Translations under genes and position numbers: made by a program
Part shown: positions 32,862 to 46,682 of the stretch, in pieces
Layout: every line of letters starts with the position of its first letter
Numbering within the stretch: position 1 is the stretch's first letter
Assembly (NCBI GenBank): GCA_964035575.1
Contig: OZ037840.1
Location: 372,001-436,000, forward strand
Direction of reading: 5' to 3'
Origin: Rhynchopus sp. YZ270_cl-10
Taxonomy: Eukaryota; Euglenozoa; Diplonemea; Diplonemida; Diplonemidae
DNA length: 64,000 nt
Notes under the pieces: generated by a model
What the model saw: only the letters and a program-made list of their open reading frames with translations
What the model was told of the DNA's origin: nothing
Databases searched by the model: none

Positions 32862-35800
32862 TTCAAAAGCATCGGTTTTTCGCAAGAGAACGCGTTCCGA
32901 TCAAAAGCGTCGGTTTTGCGCAAGAGAACGCGTTTCGATCAAAAGCGTCAATTTTGCGCAAGAGAACGCGTTCCGATCAAAAGCGTCGGTTTTTCGCAAG
33001 AGAACGCGTTTCGATCAAAAGCGTCGGTTTTGCGCAAGAGAACGCGTTTCGATCAAAAGCGTCGGTTTTGAGCAAGAGAACGCGTTTCGATCAAAAGCGT
33101 CGGTTTTGCGCAAGAGAACGCGTTCCGATCAAAAGCGTCGGTTTTGCGCAAGAGAACGCGTTTCGATCAAAAGCGTCGGTTTTTCGCAAGAGAACGCGTT
33201 TCGATCAAAAGCGTCGGTTTTTCGCAAGAGAACGCGTTCCGATCAAAAGCGTCGGTTTTTCGCAAGAGAACGCGTTTCGATCAAAAGCGTCGGTTTTTCG
33301 CAAGAGAACGCGTTCCGATCAAAAGCGTCGGTTTTTCGCAAGAGAACGCGTTTCGATCAAAAGCGTCGGTTTTGCGCAAGAGAACGCGTTTCGATCAAAA
33401 GCGTCGGTTTTGCGCAAGAGAACGCGTTTCGATCAAAAGCGTCGGTTTTTCGCAAGAGAACGCGTTTCGATCAAAAGCGTCGGTTTTGCGCAAGGGAACG
33501 CGTTTCGATCAAAAGCGTCGGTTTTTCGCAAGAGAACGCGTTTCGATCAAAAGCGTCGGTTTTGCGCAAGAGAACGCGTTTCGATCAAAAGCGTCGGTTT
33601 TGCGCAAGAGAACGCGTTTCGATCAAAAGCGTCGGTTTTTCGCAAGAGAACGCGTTCCGATCAAAAGCGTCGGTTTTGCGCAAGAGAACGCGTTTCGATC
33701 AAAAGCGTCGGTTTTGCGCAAGAGAACGCGTTCCGATCAAAAGCGTCGGTTTTTCGCAAGAGAACGCGTTTCAATCAAAAGCGTCGGTTTTTCGCAAGAG
33801 AACGCGTTTCGATCAAAAGCGTCGGTTTTTCGCAAGAGAACGCGTTTCGATCAAAAGCGTCGGTTTTGCGCAAGGGAACGCGTTTCGATCAAAAGCGTCG
33901 GTTTTTCGCAAGAGAACGCGTTTCGATCAAAAGCGTCGGTTTTGCGCAAGAGAACGCGTTTCGATCAAAAGCGTCGGTTTTTCGCAAGAGAACGCGTTTC
34001 GATCAAAAGCGTCGGTTTTTCGCAAGAGAACGCGTTCCGATCAAAAGCGTCGGTTTTTCGCAAGAGAACGCGTTTCAATCAAAAGCGTCGGTTTTGCGCA
34101 AGAGAACGCGTTTCGATCAAAAGCGTCGGTTTTGCGCAAGAGAACGCGTTTCGATCAAAAGCGTCGGTTTTGCGCAAGAGAACGCGCTTCGATCAAAAGC
34201 GTCGGTTTTGCGCAAGAGAACGCGTTTCGATCAAAAGCGTCGGTTTTGCGCAAGAGAACGCGTTTCGATCAAAAGCGTCGGTTTTGCGCAAGAGAACGCG
34301 TTCCGATCAAAAGCGTCGGTTTTTCGCAAGAGAACGCGTTTCGATCAAAAGCGTCGGTTTTGCGCAAGAGAACGCGTTTCGATCAAAAGCGTCGGTTTTT
34401 CGCAAGAGAACGCGTTTCGATCAAAAGCGTCGGTTTTGCGCAAGAGAACGCGTTCCGATCAAAAGCGTCGGTTTTTCGCAAGAGAACGCGTTTCGATCAA
34501 AAGCGTCGGTTTTTCGCAAGAGAACGCGTTCCGATCAAAAGCGTCGGTTTTTCGCAAGAGAACGCGTTTCGATCAAAAGCGTCGGTTTTTCGCAAGAGAA
34601 CGCGTTTCGATCAAAAGCGTCGGTTTTTCGCAAGAGAACGCGTTCCGATCAAAAGCGTCGGTTTTTCGCAAGAGAACGCGTTTCGATCAAAAGCGTCGGT
34701 TTTTCGCAAGAGAACGCGTTTCAATCAAAAGCGTCGGTTTTTCGCAAGAGAACGCGTTTCGATCAAAAGCGTCGGTTTTTCGCAAGAGAACGCGTTTCAA
34801 TCAAAAGCGTCGGTTTTGCGCAAGAGAACGCGTTTCGATCAAAAGCGTCGGTTTTGCGCAAGAGAACGCGTTTCGATTAAAAGCGTCGGTTTTTCGCAAG
34901 AGAACGCGTTTCGATCAAAAGCGTCGGTTTTTCGCAAGAGAACGCGTTTCAATCAAAAGCGTCGGTTTTTCGCAAGAGAACGCGTTTCGATCAAAAGCGT
35001 CGGTTTTTCGCAAGAGAACGCGTTTCAATCAAAAGCGTCGGTTTTTCGCAAGAGAACGCGTTTCGATCAAAAGCGTCGGTTTTTCGCAAGAGAACGCGTT
35101 TCGATCAAAAGCGTCGGTTTTTCGCAAGAGAACGCGTTCCGATCAAAAGCGTCGGTTTTTCGCAAGAGAACGCGTTTCGATCAAAAGCGTCGGTTTTTCG
35201 CAAGAGAACGCGTTTCAATCAAAAGCGTCGGTTTTTCGCAAGAGAACGCGTTCCGATCAAAACCGTCGGTTTTGCGCAAGAGAACGCGTTTCGATCAAAA
35301 GCGTCGGTTTTGCGCAAGAGAACGCGTTTCGATTAAAAGCGTCGGTTTTGCGCAAGAGAACGCGTTCCGATCAAAAGCGTCGGTTTTTCGCAAGAGAACG
35401 CGTTCCGATCAAAAGCGTCGGTTTTGCGCAAGAGAACGCGTTTCGATCAAAAGCGTCGGTTTTGCGCAAGAGAACGCGTTTCGATTAAAAGCGTCGGTTT
35501 TTCGCAAGAGAACGCGTTCCGATCAAAAGCGTCGGTTTTTCGCAAGAGAACGCGTTCCGATCAAAAGCGTCGGTTTTTCGCAAGAGAACGCGTTCCGATC
35601 AAAAGCGTCGGTTTTTCGCAAGAAAACGCGTTCCGATCAAAAGCGTCGGTTTTTCGCAAGAGAACGCGTTCCGATCAAAAGCGTCGGTTTTTCGCAAGAT
35701 AACGCGTTCCGATCAAAAGCGTCGGTTTTTCGCAAGAGAACGCGTTTCGATCAAAAGCGTCGGTTTTGCGCAAGAGAACGCGTTCCGATCAAAAGCGTCG

Positions 35801-36953
35801 GTTTTTCGCAAGAGAACGCGTTTCGATCAAAAGCGTCGGTTTTGCGCAAGAGAACGCGTTTCGATCAAAAGCGTCGGTTTTTCGCAAGAGAACGCGTTTC
35901 GATCAAAAGCGTCGGTTTTGCGCAAGAGAACGCGTTCCGATCAAAAGCGTCGGTTTTTCGCAAGAGAACGCGTTTCGATCAAAAGCGTCGGTTTTGCGCA
36001 AGAGAACGCGTTCCGATCAAAAGCGTCGGTTTTTCGCAAGAGAACGCGTTTCGATCAAAAGCGTCGGTTTTGCGCAAGAGAACGCGTTTCGATCAAAAGC
36101 GTCGGTTTTGCGCAAGAGAACGCGTTTCGATCAAAAGCGTCGGTTTTTCGCAAGAGAACGCGTTCCGATCAAAACCGTCGGTTTTGCGCAAGAGAACGCG
36201 TTCCGATCAAAAGCGTCGGTTTTGCCCAAGAGAACGCGTTTCGATCAAAAGCGTCGGTTTTGCGCAAGAGAACGCGTTTCGATCAAAAGCGTCGGTTTTG
36301 CCCAAGAGAACGCGTTTCGATCAAAAGCGTCGGTTTTGCGCAAGAGAACGCGTTTCGATCAAAAGCGTCGGTTTTGCGCAAGAGAACGCGTTTCGATCAA
36401 AAGCGTCGGTTTTGCGCAAGGGAACGCGTTTCGATCAAAAGCGTCGGTTTTGCGCAAGAGAACGCGTTTCGATCAAAAGCGTCGGTTTTTCGCAAGAGAA
36501 CGCGTTTCGATCAAAAGCGTCGGTTTTGCGCAAGAGAACGCGTTTCGATCAAAAGCGTCGGTTTTGCGCAAGGGAACGCGTTCGATCAAAAGCGTCGGTT
36601 TTGCGCAAGAGAACGCGTTTCGATCAAAAGCGTCGGTTTTGCGCAAGAGAACGCGTTTCGATCAAGAGCGTCGGTTTTGCGCAAGAGAACGCGTTTCGAT
36701 CAAAAGCGTCGGTTTTTCGCAAGAGAACGCGTTTCGATCAAAAGCGTCGGTTTTGCGCAAGAGAACGCGTTTCGATCAAAAGCGTCGGTTTTGCGCAAGA
36801 GAACGCGTTTCGATCAAAAGCGTCGGTTTTGCGCAAGAGAACGCGTTTCGATCAAAAGCGTCGGTTTTTCGCAAGAGAACGCGTTTCAATCAAAAGCGTC
36901 GGTTTTTCGCAAGAGAACGCGTTTCGATCAAAAGCGTCGGTTTTGCGCAAGAG
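32862..36953 (+). repeat. 38-bp satellite array, block 1
   Basis: About 108 head-to-tail units. Each unit contains GATCAAAAGCGTCGG, a T-run ending CGC or GCGC, CAAGAGAACGCGTTTC and then the next GATC. Main variants are TTTTTCGC or TTTTGCGC, and GTTTCGATC or GTTCCGATC. Rarer ones are AGGGAACG, AGAAAACG, AGATAACG, TTGCCCAAG, TTTCAATC and GATTAAAAG. The consensus has no stop in any plus frame, so a frame of about 1,500 codons crosses the block. No start context, intron signal or domain supports it as a gene. A single 37-bp unit occurs near 36581. Confidence 0.98.
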
Positions 36954-37390
36954 TAGCTATTTCCCTCCCTCCCGCCAGAGCCCGAGGGATCCCTTGAGGG
37001 AGGTCAGGGCAGCCCGAGGGCCGAAGGCCCGAGGGCGCCCTGACCTCCCGAAAGGGAATCCCGAGGGCCAAGGGAGGGAGGGATGTAGCTTTGTGACCCG
37101 AAGAGGTCGTTTTCTACCCGAACTGCCTGCAAACAAGCGCTTTTGTGGTGTTTTGTGTACAAACACGTATGTTTTTCGGCCCACATGGGTACCATCGTTT
37201 GTGGCCCACGGACGCCCAAAAGCATGCGAATACGCTTTTCGAGTCGCAGAAACCAGGTTGTGGGCCGTTTTAAAAAGTTTTTGGCCGGTTTCAGTCACCA
37301 AAACGCACATTCTCTCGCGGGAATTTTTGGTGCTCTCAAGGGAATCCTCTTAGCTCTCAAGGGAATCCCTTGAGACCTCTGGAGGGTTAC
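36954..37390. repeat. Island 1, copy 1 (437 bp)
   Basis: Non-satellite GC-rich insert, identical where compared to 42711-43147 (offset 5,757). It starts TAGCTATTTCCCTCCC. It holds a nested hairpin with 13-bp arms GGGAGGTCAGGGC (36998-37010) and GCCCTGACCTCCC (37037-37049), an outer CCCTCCCTCCC/GGGAGGGAGGG pair, and near its right end a near-palindrome CTCAAGGGAATCCCTTGAG. No recognisable protein. Confidence 0.95.
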
Positions 37391-40300
37391 AAAACGCGTT
37401 CCGATCAAAAGCGTCGGTTTTTCGCAAGAGAACGCGTTTCGGTCAAAAGCGTCGGTTTTGCGCAAGGGAACGCGTTTCGATCAAAAGCGTCGGTTTTTCG
37501 CAAGAGAACGCGTTCCGATCAAAAGCGTCGGTTTTGCGCAAGAGAACGCGTTTCGATCAAAAGCGTCGGTTTTTCGCAAGAGAACGCGTTCCGATCAAAA
37601 GCGTCGGTTTTTCGCAAGAGAACGCGTTCCGATCAAAAGCGTCGGTTTTGCGCAAGAGAACGCGTTCCGATCAAAAGCGTCGGTTTTGCGCAAGAGAACG
37701 CGTTCCGATCAAAAGCGTCGGTTTTGCGCAAGGGAACGCGTTTCGATCAAAAGCGTCGGTTTTGCGCAAGAGAACGCGTTCCGATCAAAAGCGTCGGTTT
37801 TGCGCAAGAGAACGCGTTTCGATCAAAAGCGTCGGTTTTGCGCAAGAGAACGCGTTTCGATCAAAAGCGTCGGTTTTGCGCAAGAGAACGCGTTTCGATC
37901 AAAAGCCTCGGTTTTGCGCAAGAGAACGCGTTTCGATTAAAAGCGTCGGTTTTGCGCAAGAGAACGCGTTCCGATCAAAAGCGTCGGTTTTTCGCAAGAG
38001 AACGCGTTCCGATCAAAAGCGTCGGTTTTTCGCAAGAGAACGCGTTTCGATCAAAAGCGTCGGTTTTTCGCAAGAGAACGCGTTTCGATCAAAAGCGTCG
38101 GTTTTGCGCAAGAGAACGCGTTTCGATCAAAAGCGTCGGTTTTGCGCAAGAGAACGCGTTCCGATCAAAAGCGTCGGTTTTTCGCAAGAGAACGCGTTCC
38201 GATCAAAAGCGTCGGTTTTTCGCAAGAGAACGCGTTTCGATCAAAAGCGTCGGTTTTTCGCAAGAGAACGCGTTCCGATCAAAAGCGTCGGTTTTGCGCA
38301 AGAGAACGCGTTCCGATCAAAAGCGTCGGTTTTGCGCAAGAGAACGCGTTTCGATCAAAAGCGTCGGTTTTGCGCAAGGGAACGCGTTTCGATCAAAAGC
38401 GTCGGTTTTTCGCAAGAGAACGCGTTTCGATCAAAAGCGTCCGTTTTGCGCAAGAGAACGCGTTTCGATCAAAAGCCTCGGTTTTGCGCAAGAGAACGCG
38501 TTCCGATCAAAAGCGTCGGTTTTTCGCAAGAGAACGCGTTCCGATCAAAAGCGTCGGTTTTTCGCAAGAGAACGCGTTCCGATCAAAAGCGTCGGTTTTT
38601 CGCAAGAGAACGCGTTTCGATCAAAAGCGTCGGTTTTTCGCAAGAGAACGCGTTCCGATCAAAAGCGTCGGTTTTTCGCAAGAAAACGCGTTCCGATCAA
38701 AAGCGTCGGTTTTTCGCAAGAAAACGCGTTCCAATCATAAGCGTCGGTTTTTCGCAAGAGAACGCGTTTCGATCAAAAGCGTCGGTTTTTCGCAAGAGAA
38801 CGCGTTTCGATCAAAAGCGTCGGTTTTGCGCAAGAGAACGCGTTTCGATCAAAAGCGTCGGTTTTTCGCAAGATAACGCGTTCCGATCAAAAGCGTCGGT
38901 TTTTCGCAAGAGAACGCGTTTCGATCAAAAGCGTCGGTTTTGCGCAAGAGAACGCGTTTCGATCAAAAGCGTCGGTTTTGCGCAAGAGAACGCGTTCCGA
39001 TCAAAAGCGTCGGTTTTTCGCAAGAGAACGCGTTCCGATCAAAAGCGTCGGTTTTTCGCAAGAGAACGCGTTTCGATCAAAAGCGTCGGTTTTTCGCAAG
39101 AGAACGCGTTTCGATCAAAAGCGTCGGTTTTTCGCAAGAGAACGCGTTCCGATCAAAAGCGTCGGTTTTGCGCAAGAGAACGCGTTCCGATCAAAAGCGT
39201 CGGTTTTGCGCAAGAGAACGCGTTTCGATCAAAAGCGTCGGTTTTGCGCAAGGGAACGCGTTTCGATCAAAAGCGTCGGTTTTTCGCAAGAGAACGCGTT
39301 TCGATCAAAAGCGTCGGTTTTGCGCAAGAGAACGCGTTCCGATCAAAAGCGTCGGATTTTCGCAAGAGAACGCGTTCCGATCAAAAGCGTCGGTTTTTCG
39401 CAAGAGAACGCGTTTCGATCAAAAGCGTCGGTTTTGCGCAAGGGAACGCGTTTCGATCAAAAGCGTCGGTTTTTCGCAAGAGAACGCGTTTCGATCAAAA
39501 GCGTCGGTTTTTCGCAAGAGAACGCGTTTCGATCAAAAGCGTCGGTTTTTCGCAAGAGAACGCGTTCCGATCAAAAGCGTCGGTTTTTCGCAAGAAAACG
39601 CGTTCCGATCAAAAGCGTCGGTTTTTCGCAAGAAAACGCGTTCCAATCATAAGCGTCGGTTTTTCGCAAGAGAACGCGTTTCGATCAAAAGCGTCGGTTT
39701 TGCGCAAGGGAACGCGTTTCGATCAAAAGCGTCGGTTTTTCGCAAGATAACGCGTTCCGATCAAAAGCGTCGGTTTTTCGCAAGAGAACGCGTTTCGATC
39801 AAAAGCGTCGGTTTTGCGCAAGAGAACGCGTTTCGATCAAAAGCGTCGGTTTTGCGCAAGAGAACGCGTTCCGATCAAAAGCGTCGGTTTTTCGCAAGAG
39901 AACGCGTTCCGATCAAAAGCGTCGGTTTTTCGCAAGAGAACGCGTTTCGATCAAAAGCGTCGGTTTTTCGCAAGAGAACGCGTTCCGATCAAAAGCGTCG
40001 GTTTTGCGCAAGAGAACGCGTTTCGATCAAAAGCGTCGGTTTTTCGCAAGAGAACGCGTTCCGATCAAAAGCGTCGGTTTTGCCCAAGAGAACGCGTTTC
40101 GATCAAAAGCGTCGGTTTTGCGCAAGAGAACGCGTTTCGATCAAAAGCGTCGGTTTTGCCCAAGAGAACGCGTTTCGATCAAAAGCGTCGGTTTTGCGCA
40201 AGAGAACGCGTTTCGATCAAAAGCGTCGGTTTTGCGCAAGAGAACGCGTTTCGATCAAAAGCGTCGGTTTTGCGCAAGGGAACGCGTTTCGATCAAAAGC

Positions 40301-42710
40301 GTCGGTTTTGCGCAAGAGAACGCGTTTCGATCAAAAGCGTCGGTTTTTCGCAAGAGAACGCGTTTCGATCAAAAGCGTCGGTTTTGCGCAAGAGAACGCG
40401 TTTCGATCAAAAGCGTCGGTTTTGCGCAAGGGAACGCGTTCGATCAAAAGCGTCGGTTTTGCGCAAGAGAACGCGTTTCGATCAAAAGCGTCGGTTTTGC
40501 GCAAGAGAACGCGTTTCGATCAAGAGCGTCGGTTTTGCGCAAGAGAACGCGTTTCGATCAAAAGCGTCGGTTTTTCGCAAGAGAACGCGTTCCGATCAAA
40601 AGCGTCGGTTTTTCGCAAGAGAACGCGTTCCGATCAAAAGCGTCGGTTTTTCGCAAGAGAACGCGTTTCGATCAAAAGCGTCGGTTTTTCGCAAGAGAAC
40701 GCGTTTCGATCAAAAGCGTCGGTTTTTCGCAAGAGAACGCGTTCCGATCAAAAGCGTCGGTTTTGCGCAAGAGAACGCGTTCCGATCAAAAGCGTCGGTT
40801 TTGCGCAAGAGAACGCGTTTCGATCAAAAGCGTCGGTTTTGCGCAAGGGAACGCGTTTCGATCAAAAGCGTCGGTTTTTCGCAAGAGAACGCGTTTCGAT
40901 CAAAAGCGTCGGTTTTGCGCAAGAGAACGCGTTCCGATCAAAAGCGTCGGTTTTTCGCAAGAGAACGCGTTCCGATCAAAAGCGTCGGTTTTTCGCAAGA
41001 GAACGCGTTCCGATCAAAAGCGTCGGTTTTTCGCAAGAGAACGCGTTTCGATCAAAAGCGTCGGTTTTTCGCAAGAGAACGCGTTCCGATCAAAAGCGTC
41101 GGTTTTTCGCAAGAAAACGCGTTCCGATCAAAAGCGTCGGTTTTTCGCAAGAAAACGCGTTCCAATCATAAGCGTCGGTTTTTCGCAAGAGAACGCGTTT
41201 CGATCAAAAGCGTCGGTTTTTCGCAAGAGAACGCGTTTCGATCAAAAGCGTCGGTTTTGCGCAAGGGAACGCGTTTCGATCAAAAGCGTCGGTTTTTCGC
41301 AAGATAACGCGTTCCGATCAAAAGCGTCGGTTTTTCGCAAGAGAACGCGTTTCGATCAAAAGCGTCGGTTTTGCGCAAGAGAACGCGTTTCGATCAAAAG
41401 CGTCGGTTTTGCGCAAGAGAACGCGTTCCGATCAAAAGCGTCGGTTTTTCGCAAGAGAACGCGTTCCGATCAAAAGCGTCGGTTTTTCGCAAGAGAACGC
41501 GTTTCGATCAAAAGCGTCGGTTTTTCGCAAGAGAACGCGTTCCGATCAAAAGCGTCGGTTTTGCGCAAGAGAACGCGTTTCGATCAAAAGCGTCGGTTTT
41601 TCGCAAGAGAACGCGTTCCGATCAAAAGCGTCGGTTTTGCCCAAGAGAACGCGTTTCGATCAAAAGCGTCGGTTTTGCGCAAGAGAACGCGTTTCGATCA
41701 AAAGCGTCGGTTTTGCCCAAGAGAACGCGTTTCGATCAAAAGCGTCGGTTTTGCGCAAGAGAACGCGTTTCGATCAAAAGCGTCGGTTTTGCGCAAGAGA
41801 ACGCGTTTCGATCAAAAGCGTCGGTTTTGCGCAAGGGAACGCGTTTCGATCAAAAGCGTCGGTTTTGCGCAAGAGAACGCGTTTCGATGAAAAGCGTCGG
41901 TTTTTCGCAAGAGAACGCGTTTCGATCAAAAGCGTCGGTTTTGCGCAAGAGAACGCGTTTCGATCAAAAGCGTCGGTTTTGCGCAAGGGAACGCGTTTCG
42001 ATCAAAAGCGTCGGTTTTGCGCAAGAGAACGCGTTTCGATCAAAAGCGTCGGTTTTTCGCAAGAGAACGCGTTTCGATCAAAAGCGTCGGTTTTGCGCAA
42101 GAGAACGCGTTTCGATCAAAAGCGTCGGTTTTGCGCAAGGGAACGCGTTTCGATCAAAAGCGTCGGTTTTGCGCAAGAGAACGCGTTTCGATCAAAAGCG
42201 TCGGTTTTTCGCAAGAGAACGCGTTTCGATCAAAAGCGTCGGTTTTGCGCAAGGGAACGCGTTTCGATCAAAAGCGTCGGTTTTTCGCAAGAGAACGCGT
42301 TTCGATCAAAAGCGTCGGTTTTGCGCAAGAGAACGCGTTTCGATCAAAAGCGTCGGTTTTGCGCAAGGGAACGCGTTCGATCAAAAGCGTCGGTTTTGCG
42401 CAAGAGAACGCGTTTCGATCAAAAGCGTCGGTTTTGCGCAAGAGAACGCGTTTCGATCAAGAGCGTCGGTTTTGCGCAAGAGAACGCGTTTCGATCAAAA
42501 GCGTCGGTTTTTCGCAAGAGAACGCGTTTCGATCAAAAGCGTCGGTTTTGCGCAAGAGAACGCGTTTCGATCAAAAGCGTCGGTTTTTCGCAAGAGAACG
42601 CGTTTCGATCAAAAGCGTCGGTTTTTCGCAAGAGAACGCGTTTCAATCAAAAGCGTCGGTTTTTCGCAAGAGAACGCGTTTCGATCAAAAGCGTCGGTTT
42701 TGCGCAAGAG
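37391..42710 (+). repeat. 38-bp satellite array, block 2
   Basis: About 140 units in the same orientation. Marker variants (37-bp unit near 40439 and 42375, GATCAAGAGCG near 40520 and 42456, CAATCATAAGCG near 38713, 39647 and 41163) recur in the same relative order, showing internal segmental amplification. Confidence 0.98.
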
Positions 42711-43147
42711 TAGCTATTTCCCTCCCTCCCGCCAGAGCCCGAGGGATCCCTTGAGGGAGGTCAGGGCAGCCCGAGGGCCGAAGGCCCGAGGGCGCCCTGA
42801 CCTCCCGAAAGGGAATCCCGAGGGCCAAGGGAGGGAGGGATGTAGCTTTGTGACCCGAAGAGGTCGTTTTCTACCCGAACTGCCTGCAAACAAGCGCTTT
42901 TGTGGTGTTTTGTGTACAAACACGTATGTTTTTCGGCCCACATGGGTACCATCGTTTGTGGCCCACGGACGCCCAAAAGCATGCGAATACGCTTTTCGAG
43001 TCGCAGAAACCAGGTTGTGGGCCGTTTTAAAAAGTTTTTGGCCGGTTTCAGTCACCAAAACGCACATTCTCTCGCGGGAATTTTTGGTGCTCTCAAGGGA
43101 ATCCTCTTAGCTCTCAAGGGAATCCCTTGAGACCTCTGGAGGGTTAC
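42711..43147. repeat. Island 1, copy 2 (437 bp)
   Basis: Second copy of 36954-37390. The satellite units to its right reproduce those right of copy 1 for about 1 kb, so the duplication includes satellite. Confidence 0.95.
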
Positions 43148-46100
43148 AAAACGCGTTCCGATCAAAAGCGTCGGTTTTTCGCAAGAGAACGCGTTTCGGT
43201 CAAAAGCGTCGGTTTTGCGCAAGGGAACGCGTTTCGATCAAAAGCGTCGGTTTTTCGCAAGAGAACGCGTTCCGATCAAAAGCGTCGGTTTTGCGCAAGA
43301 GAACGCGTTTCGATCAAAAGCGTCGGTTTTTCGCAAGAGAACGCGTTCCGATCAAAAGCGTCGGTTTTTCGCAAGAGAACGCGTTCCGATCAAAAGCGTC
43401 GGTTTTGCGCAAGAGAACGCGTTCCGATCAAAAGCGTCGGTTTTGCGCAAGAGAACGCGTTCCGATCAAAAGCGTCGGTTTTGCGCAAGGGAACGCGTTT
43501 CGATCAAAAGCGTCGGTTTTGCGCAAGAGAACGCGTTCCGATCAAAAGCGTCGGTTTTGCGCAAGAGAACGCGTTTCGATCAAAAGCGTCGGTTTTGCGC
43601 AAGAGAACGCGTTTCGATCAAAAGCGTCGGTTTTGCGCAAGAGAACGCGTTTCGATCAAAAGCCTCGGTTTTGCGCAAGAGAACGCGTTTCGATTAAAAG
43701 CGTCGGTTTTGCGCAAGAGAACGCGTTCCGATCAAAAGCGTCGGTTTTTCGCAAGAGAACGCGTTCCGATCAAAAGCGTCGGTTTTTCGCAAGAGAACGC
43801 GTTTCGATCAAAAGCGTCGGTTTTTCGCAAGAGAACGCGTTTCGATCAAAAGCGTCGGTTTTGCGCAAGAGAACGCGTTTCGATCAAAAGCGTCGGTTTT
43901 GCGCAAGAGAACGCGTTCCGATCAAAAGCGTCGGTTTTTCGCAAGAGAACGCGTTCCGATCAAAAGCGTCGGTTTTTCGCAAGAGAACGCGTTTCGATCA
44001 AAAGCGTCGGTTTTTCGCAAGAGAACGCGTTCCGATCAAAAGCGTCGGTTTTGCGCAAGAGAACGCGTTCCGATCAAAAGCGTCGGTTTTGCGCAAGAGA
44101 ACGCGTTTCGATCAAAAGCGTCGGTTTTGCGCAAGGGAACGCGTTTCGATCAAAAGCGTCGGTTTTTCGCAAGAGAACGCGTTCCGATCAAAAGCGTCCG
44201 TTTTGCGCAAGAGAACGCGTTTCGATCAAAAGCCTCGGTTTTGCGCAAGAGAACGCGTTCCGATCAAAAGCGTCGGTTTTTCGCAAGAGAACGCGTTCCG
44301 ATCAAAAGCGTCGGTTTTTCGCAAGAGAACGCGTTCCGATCAAAAGCGTCGGTTTTTCGCAAGAGAACGCGTTTCGATCAAAAGCGTCGGTTTTTCGCAA
44401 GAGAACGCGTTTCGATCAAAAGCGTCGGTTTTTCGCAAGAGAACGCGTTCCGATCAAAAGCGTCGGTTTTGCGCAAGAGAACGCGTTCCGATCAAAAGCG
44501 TCGGTTTTGCGCAAGAGAACGCGTTTCGATCAAAAGCGTCGGTTTTGCGCAAGGGAACGCGTTTCGATCAAAAGCGTCGGTTTTTCGCAAGAGAACGCGT
44601 TTCGATCAAAAGCGTCGGTTTTGCGCAAGAGAACGCGTTCCGATCAAAAGCGTCGGATTTTCGCAAGAGAACGCGTTCCGATCAAAAGCGTCGGTTTTTC
44701 GCAAGAGAACGCGTTCCGATCAAAAGCGTCGGTTTTTCGCAAGAGAACGCGTTTCGATCAAAAGCGTCGGTTTTTCGCAAGAGAACGCGTTCCGATCAAA
44801 AGCGTCGGTTTTTCGCAAGAAAACGCGTTCCGATCAAAAGCGTCGGTTTTTCGCAAGAAAACGCGTCCCAATCATAAGCGTCGGTTTTTCGCAAGAGAAC
44901 GCGTTTCGATCAAAAGCGTCGGTTTTTCGCAAGAGAACGCGTTTCGATCAAAAGCGTCGGTTTTGCGCAAGAGAACGCGTTTCGATCAAAAGCGTCGGTT
45001 TTTCGCAAGATAACGCGTTCCGATCAAAAGCGTCGGTTTTTCGCAAGAGAACGCGTTTCGATCAAAAGCGTCGGTTTTGCGCAAGAGAACGCGTTTCGAT
45101 CAAAAGCGTCGGTTTTGCGCAAGAGAACGCGTTCCGATCAAAAGCGTCGGTTTTTCGCAAGAGAACGCGTTTCGATCAAAAGCGTCGGTTTTTCGCAAGA
45201 GAACGCGTTCCGATCAAAAGCGTCGCTTTTTCGCAAGAGAACGCGTTCCGATCAAAAGCGTCGGTTTTTCGCAAGAGAACGCGTTTCAATCAAAAGCGTC
45301 GGTTTTGCGCAAGGGAACGCGTTTCGATCAAAAGCGTCGGTTTTGCGCAAGAGAACGCGTTTCAATCAAAAGCGTCGGTTTTTCGCAAGAGAACGCGTTC
45401 CGATCAAAAGCGTCGGTTTTTCGCAAGAGAACGCGTTTCGATCAAAAGCGTCGGTTTTTCGCAAGAGAACGCGTTCCGATCAAAAGCGTCGGTTTTGCGC
45501 AAGAGAACGCGTTTCGATCAAAAGCGTCGGTTTTTCGCAAGAGAACGCGTTCCGATCAAAAGCGTCGGTTTTTCGCAAGAGAACGCGTTCCGATCAAAAG
45601 CGTCGGTTTTTCGCAAGAGAACGCGTTTCGATCAAAAGCGTCGGTTTTTCGCAAGAGAACGCGTTTCGATCAAAAGCGTCGGTTTTGCGCAAGAGAACGC
45701 GTTTCGATCAAAAGCGTCGGTTTTGCGCAAGAGAACGCGTTCCGATCAAAAGCGTCGGTTTTTCGCAAGAGAACGCGTTCCGATCAAAAGCGTCGGTTTT
45801 GCGCAAGAGAACGCGTTTCGATCAAAAGCGTCGGTTTTGCGCAAGGGAACGCGTTTCGATCAAAAGCGTCGGTTTTGCGCAAGAGAACGCGTTCCGATCA
45901 AAAGCGTCGGTTTTTCGCAAGAGAACGCGTTTCGATCAAAAGCGTCGGTTTTTCGCAAGAGAACGCGTTCCGATCAAAAGCGTCGGTTTTGCGCAAGAGA
46001 ACGCGTTTCGATCAAAAGCGTCGGTTTTTCGCAAGAGAACGCGTTTCGATCAAAAGCGTCGGTTTTGCGCAAGAGAACGCGTTTCGATCAAAAGCCTCGG

Positions 46101-46590
46101 TTTTGCGCAAGAGAACGCGTTCCGATCAAAAGCGTCGGTTTTTCGCAAGAGAACGCGTTCCGATCAAAAGCGTCGGTTTTTCGCAAGAGAACGCGTTTCG
46201 ATCAAAAGCGTCGGTTTTTCGCAAGAGAACGCGTTCCGATCAAAAGCGTCGGTTTTTCGCAAGAAAACGCGTTCCAATCATAAGCGTCGGTTTTTCGCAA
46301 GAGAACGCGTTTCGATCAAAAGCGTCGGTTTTTCGCAAGAGAACGCGTTTCGATCAAAAGCGTCGGTTTTGCGCAAGAGAACGCGTTTCGATCAAAAGCG
46401 TCGGTTTTTCGCAAGATAACGCGTTCCGATCAAAAGCGTCGGTTTTTCGCAAGAGAACGCGTTTCGATCAAAAGCGTCGGTTTTGCGCAAGAGAACGCGT
46501 TTCGATCAAAAGCGTCGGTTTTGCGCAAGAGAACGCGTTCCGATCAAAAGCGTCGGTTTTTCGCAAGAGAACGCGTTCCGATCAAAAGCG
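43148..46590 (+). repeat. 38-bp satellite array, block 3
   Basis: About 90 units, same orientation. Its right part corresponds unit by unit to the segment ending at 59950, apart from single-unit differences. Confidence 0.98.
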
Positions 46591-46682
46591 TTTGTTTCCC
46601 TAGGGAGGGTCAAAAAGACCCTCCCGCCAGCTACTTTACACGCCCGCCGGGAGGGTCAAACCCACCCGGCGGGAGGGTAAAC

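Noticed and set aside
36957-37310. 117-codon minus frame in island 1
   Set aside because: Present in both copies only because the island is duplicated. No recognisable family, and much of it spans the GC hairpins.
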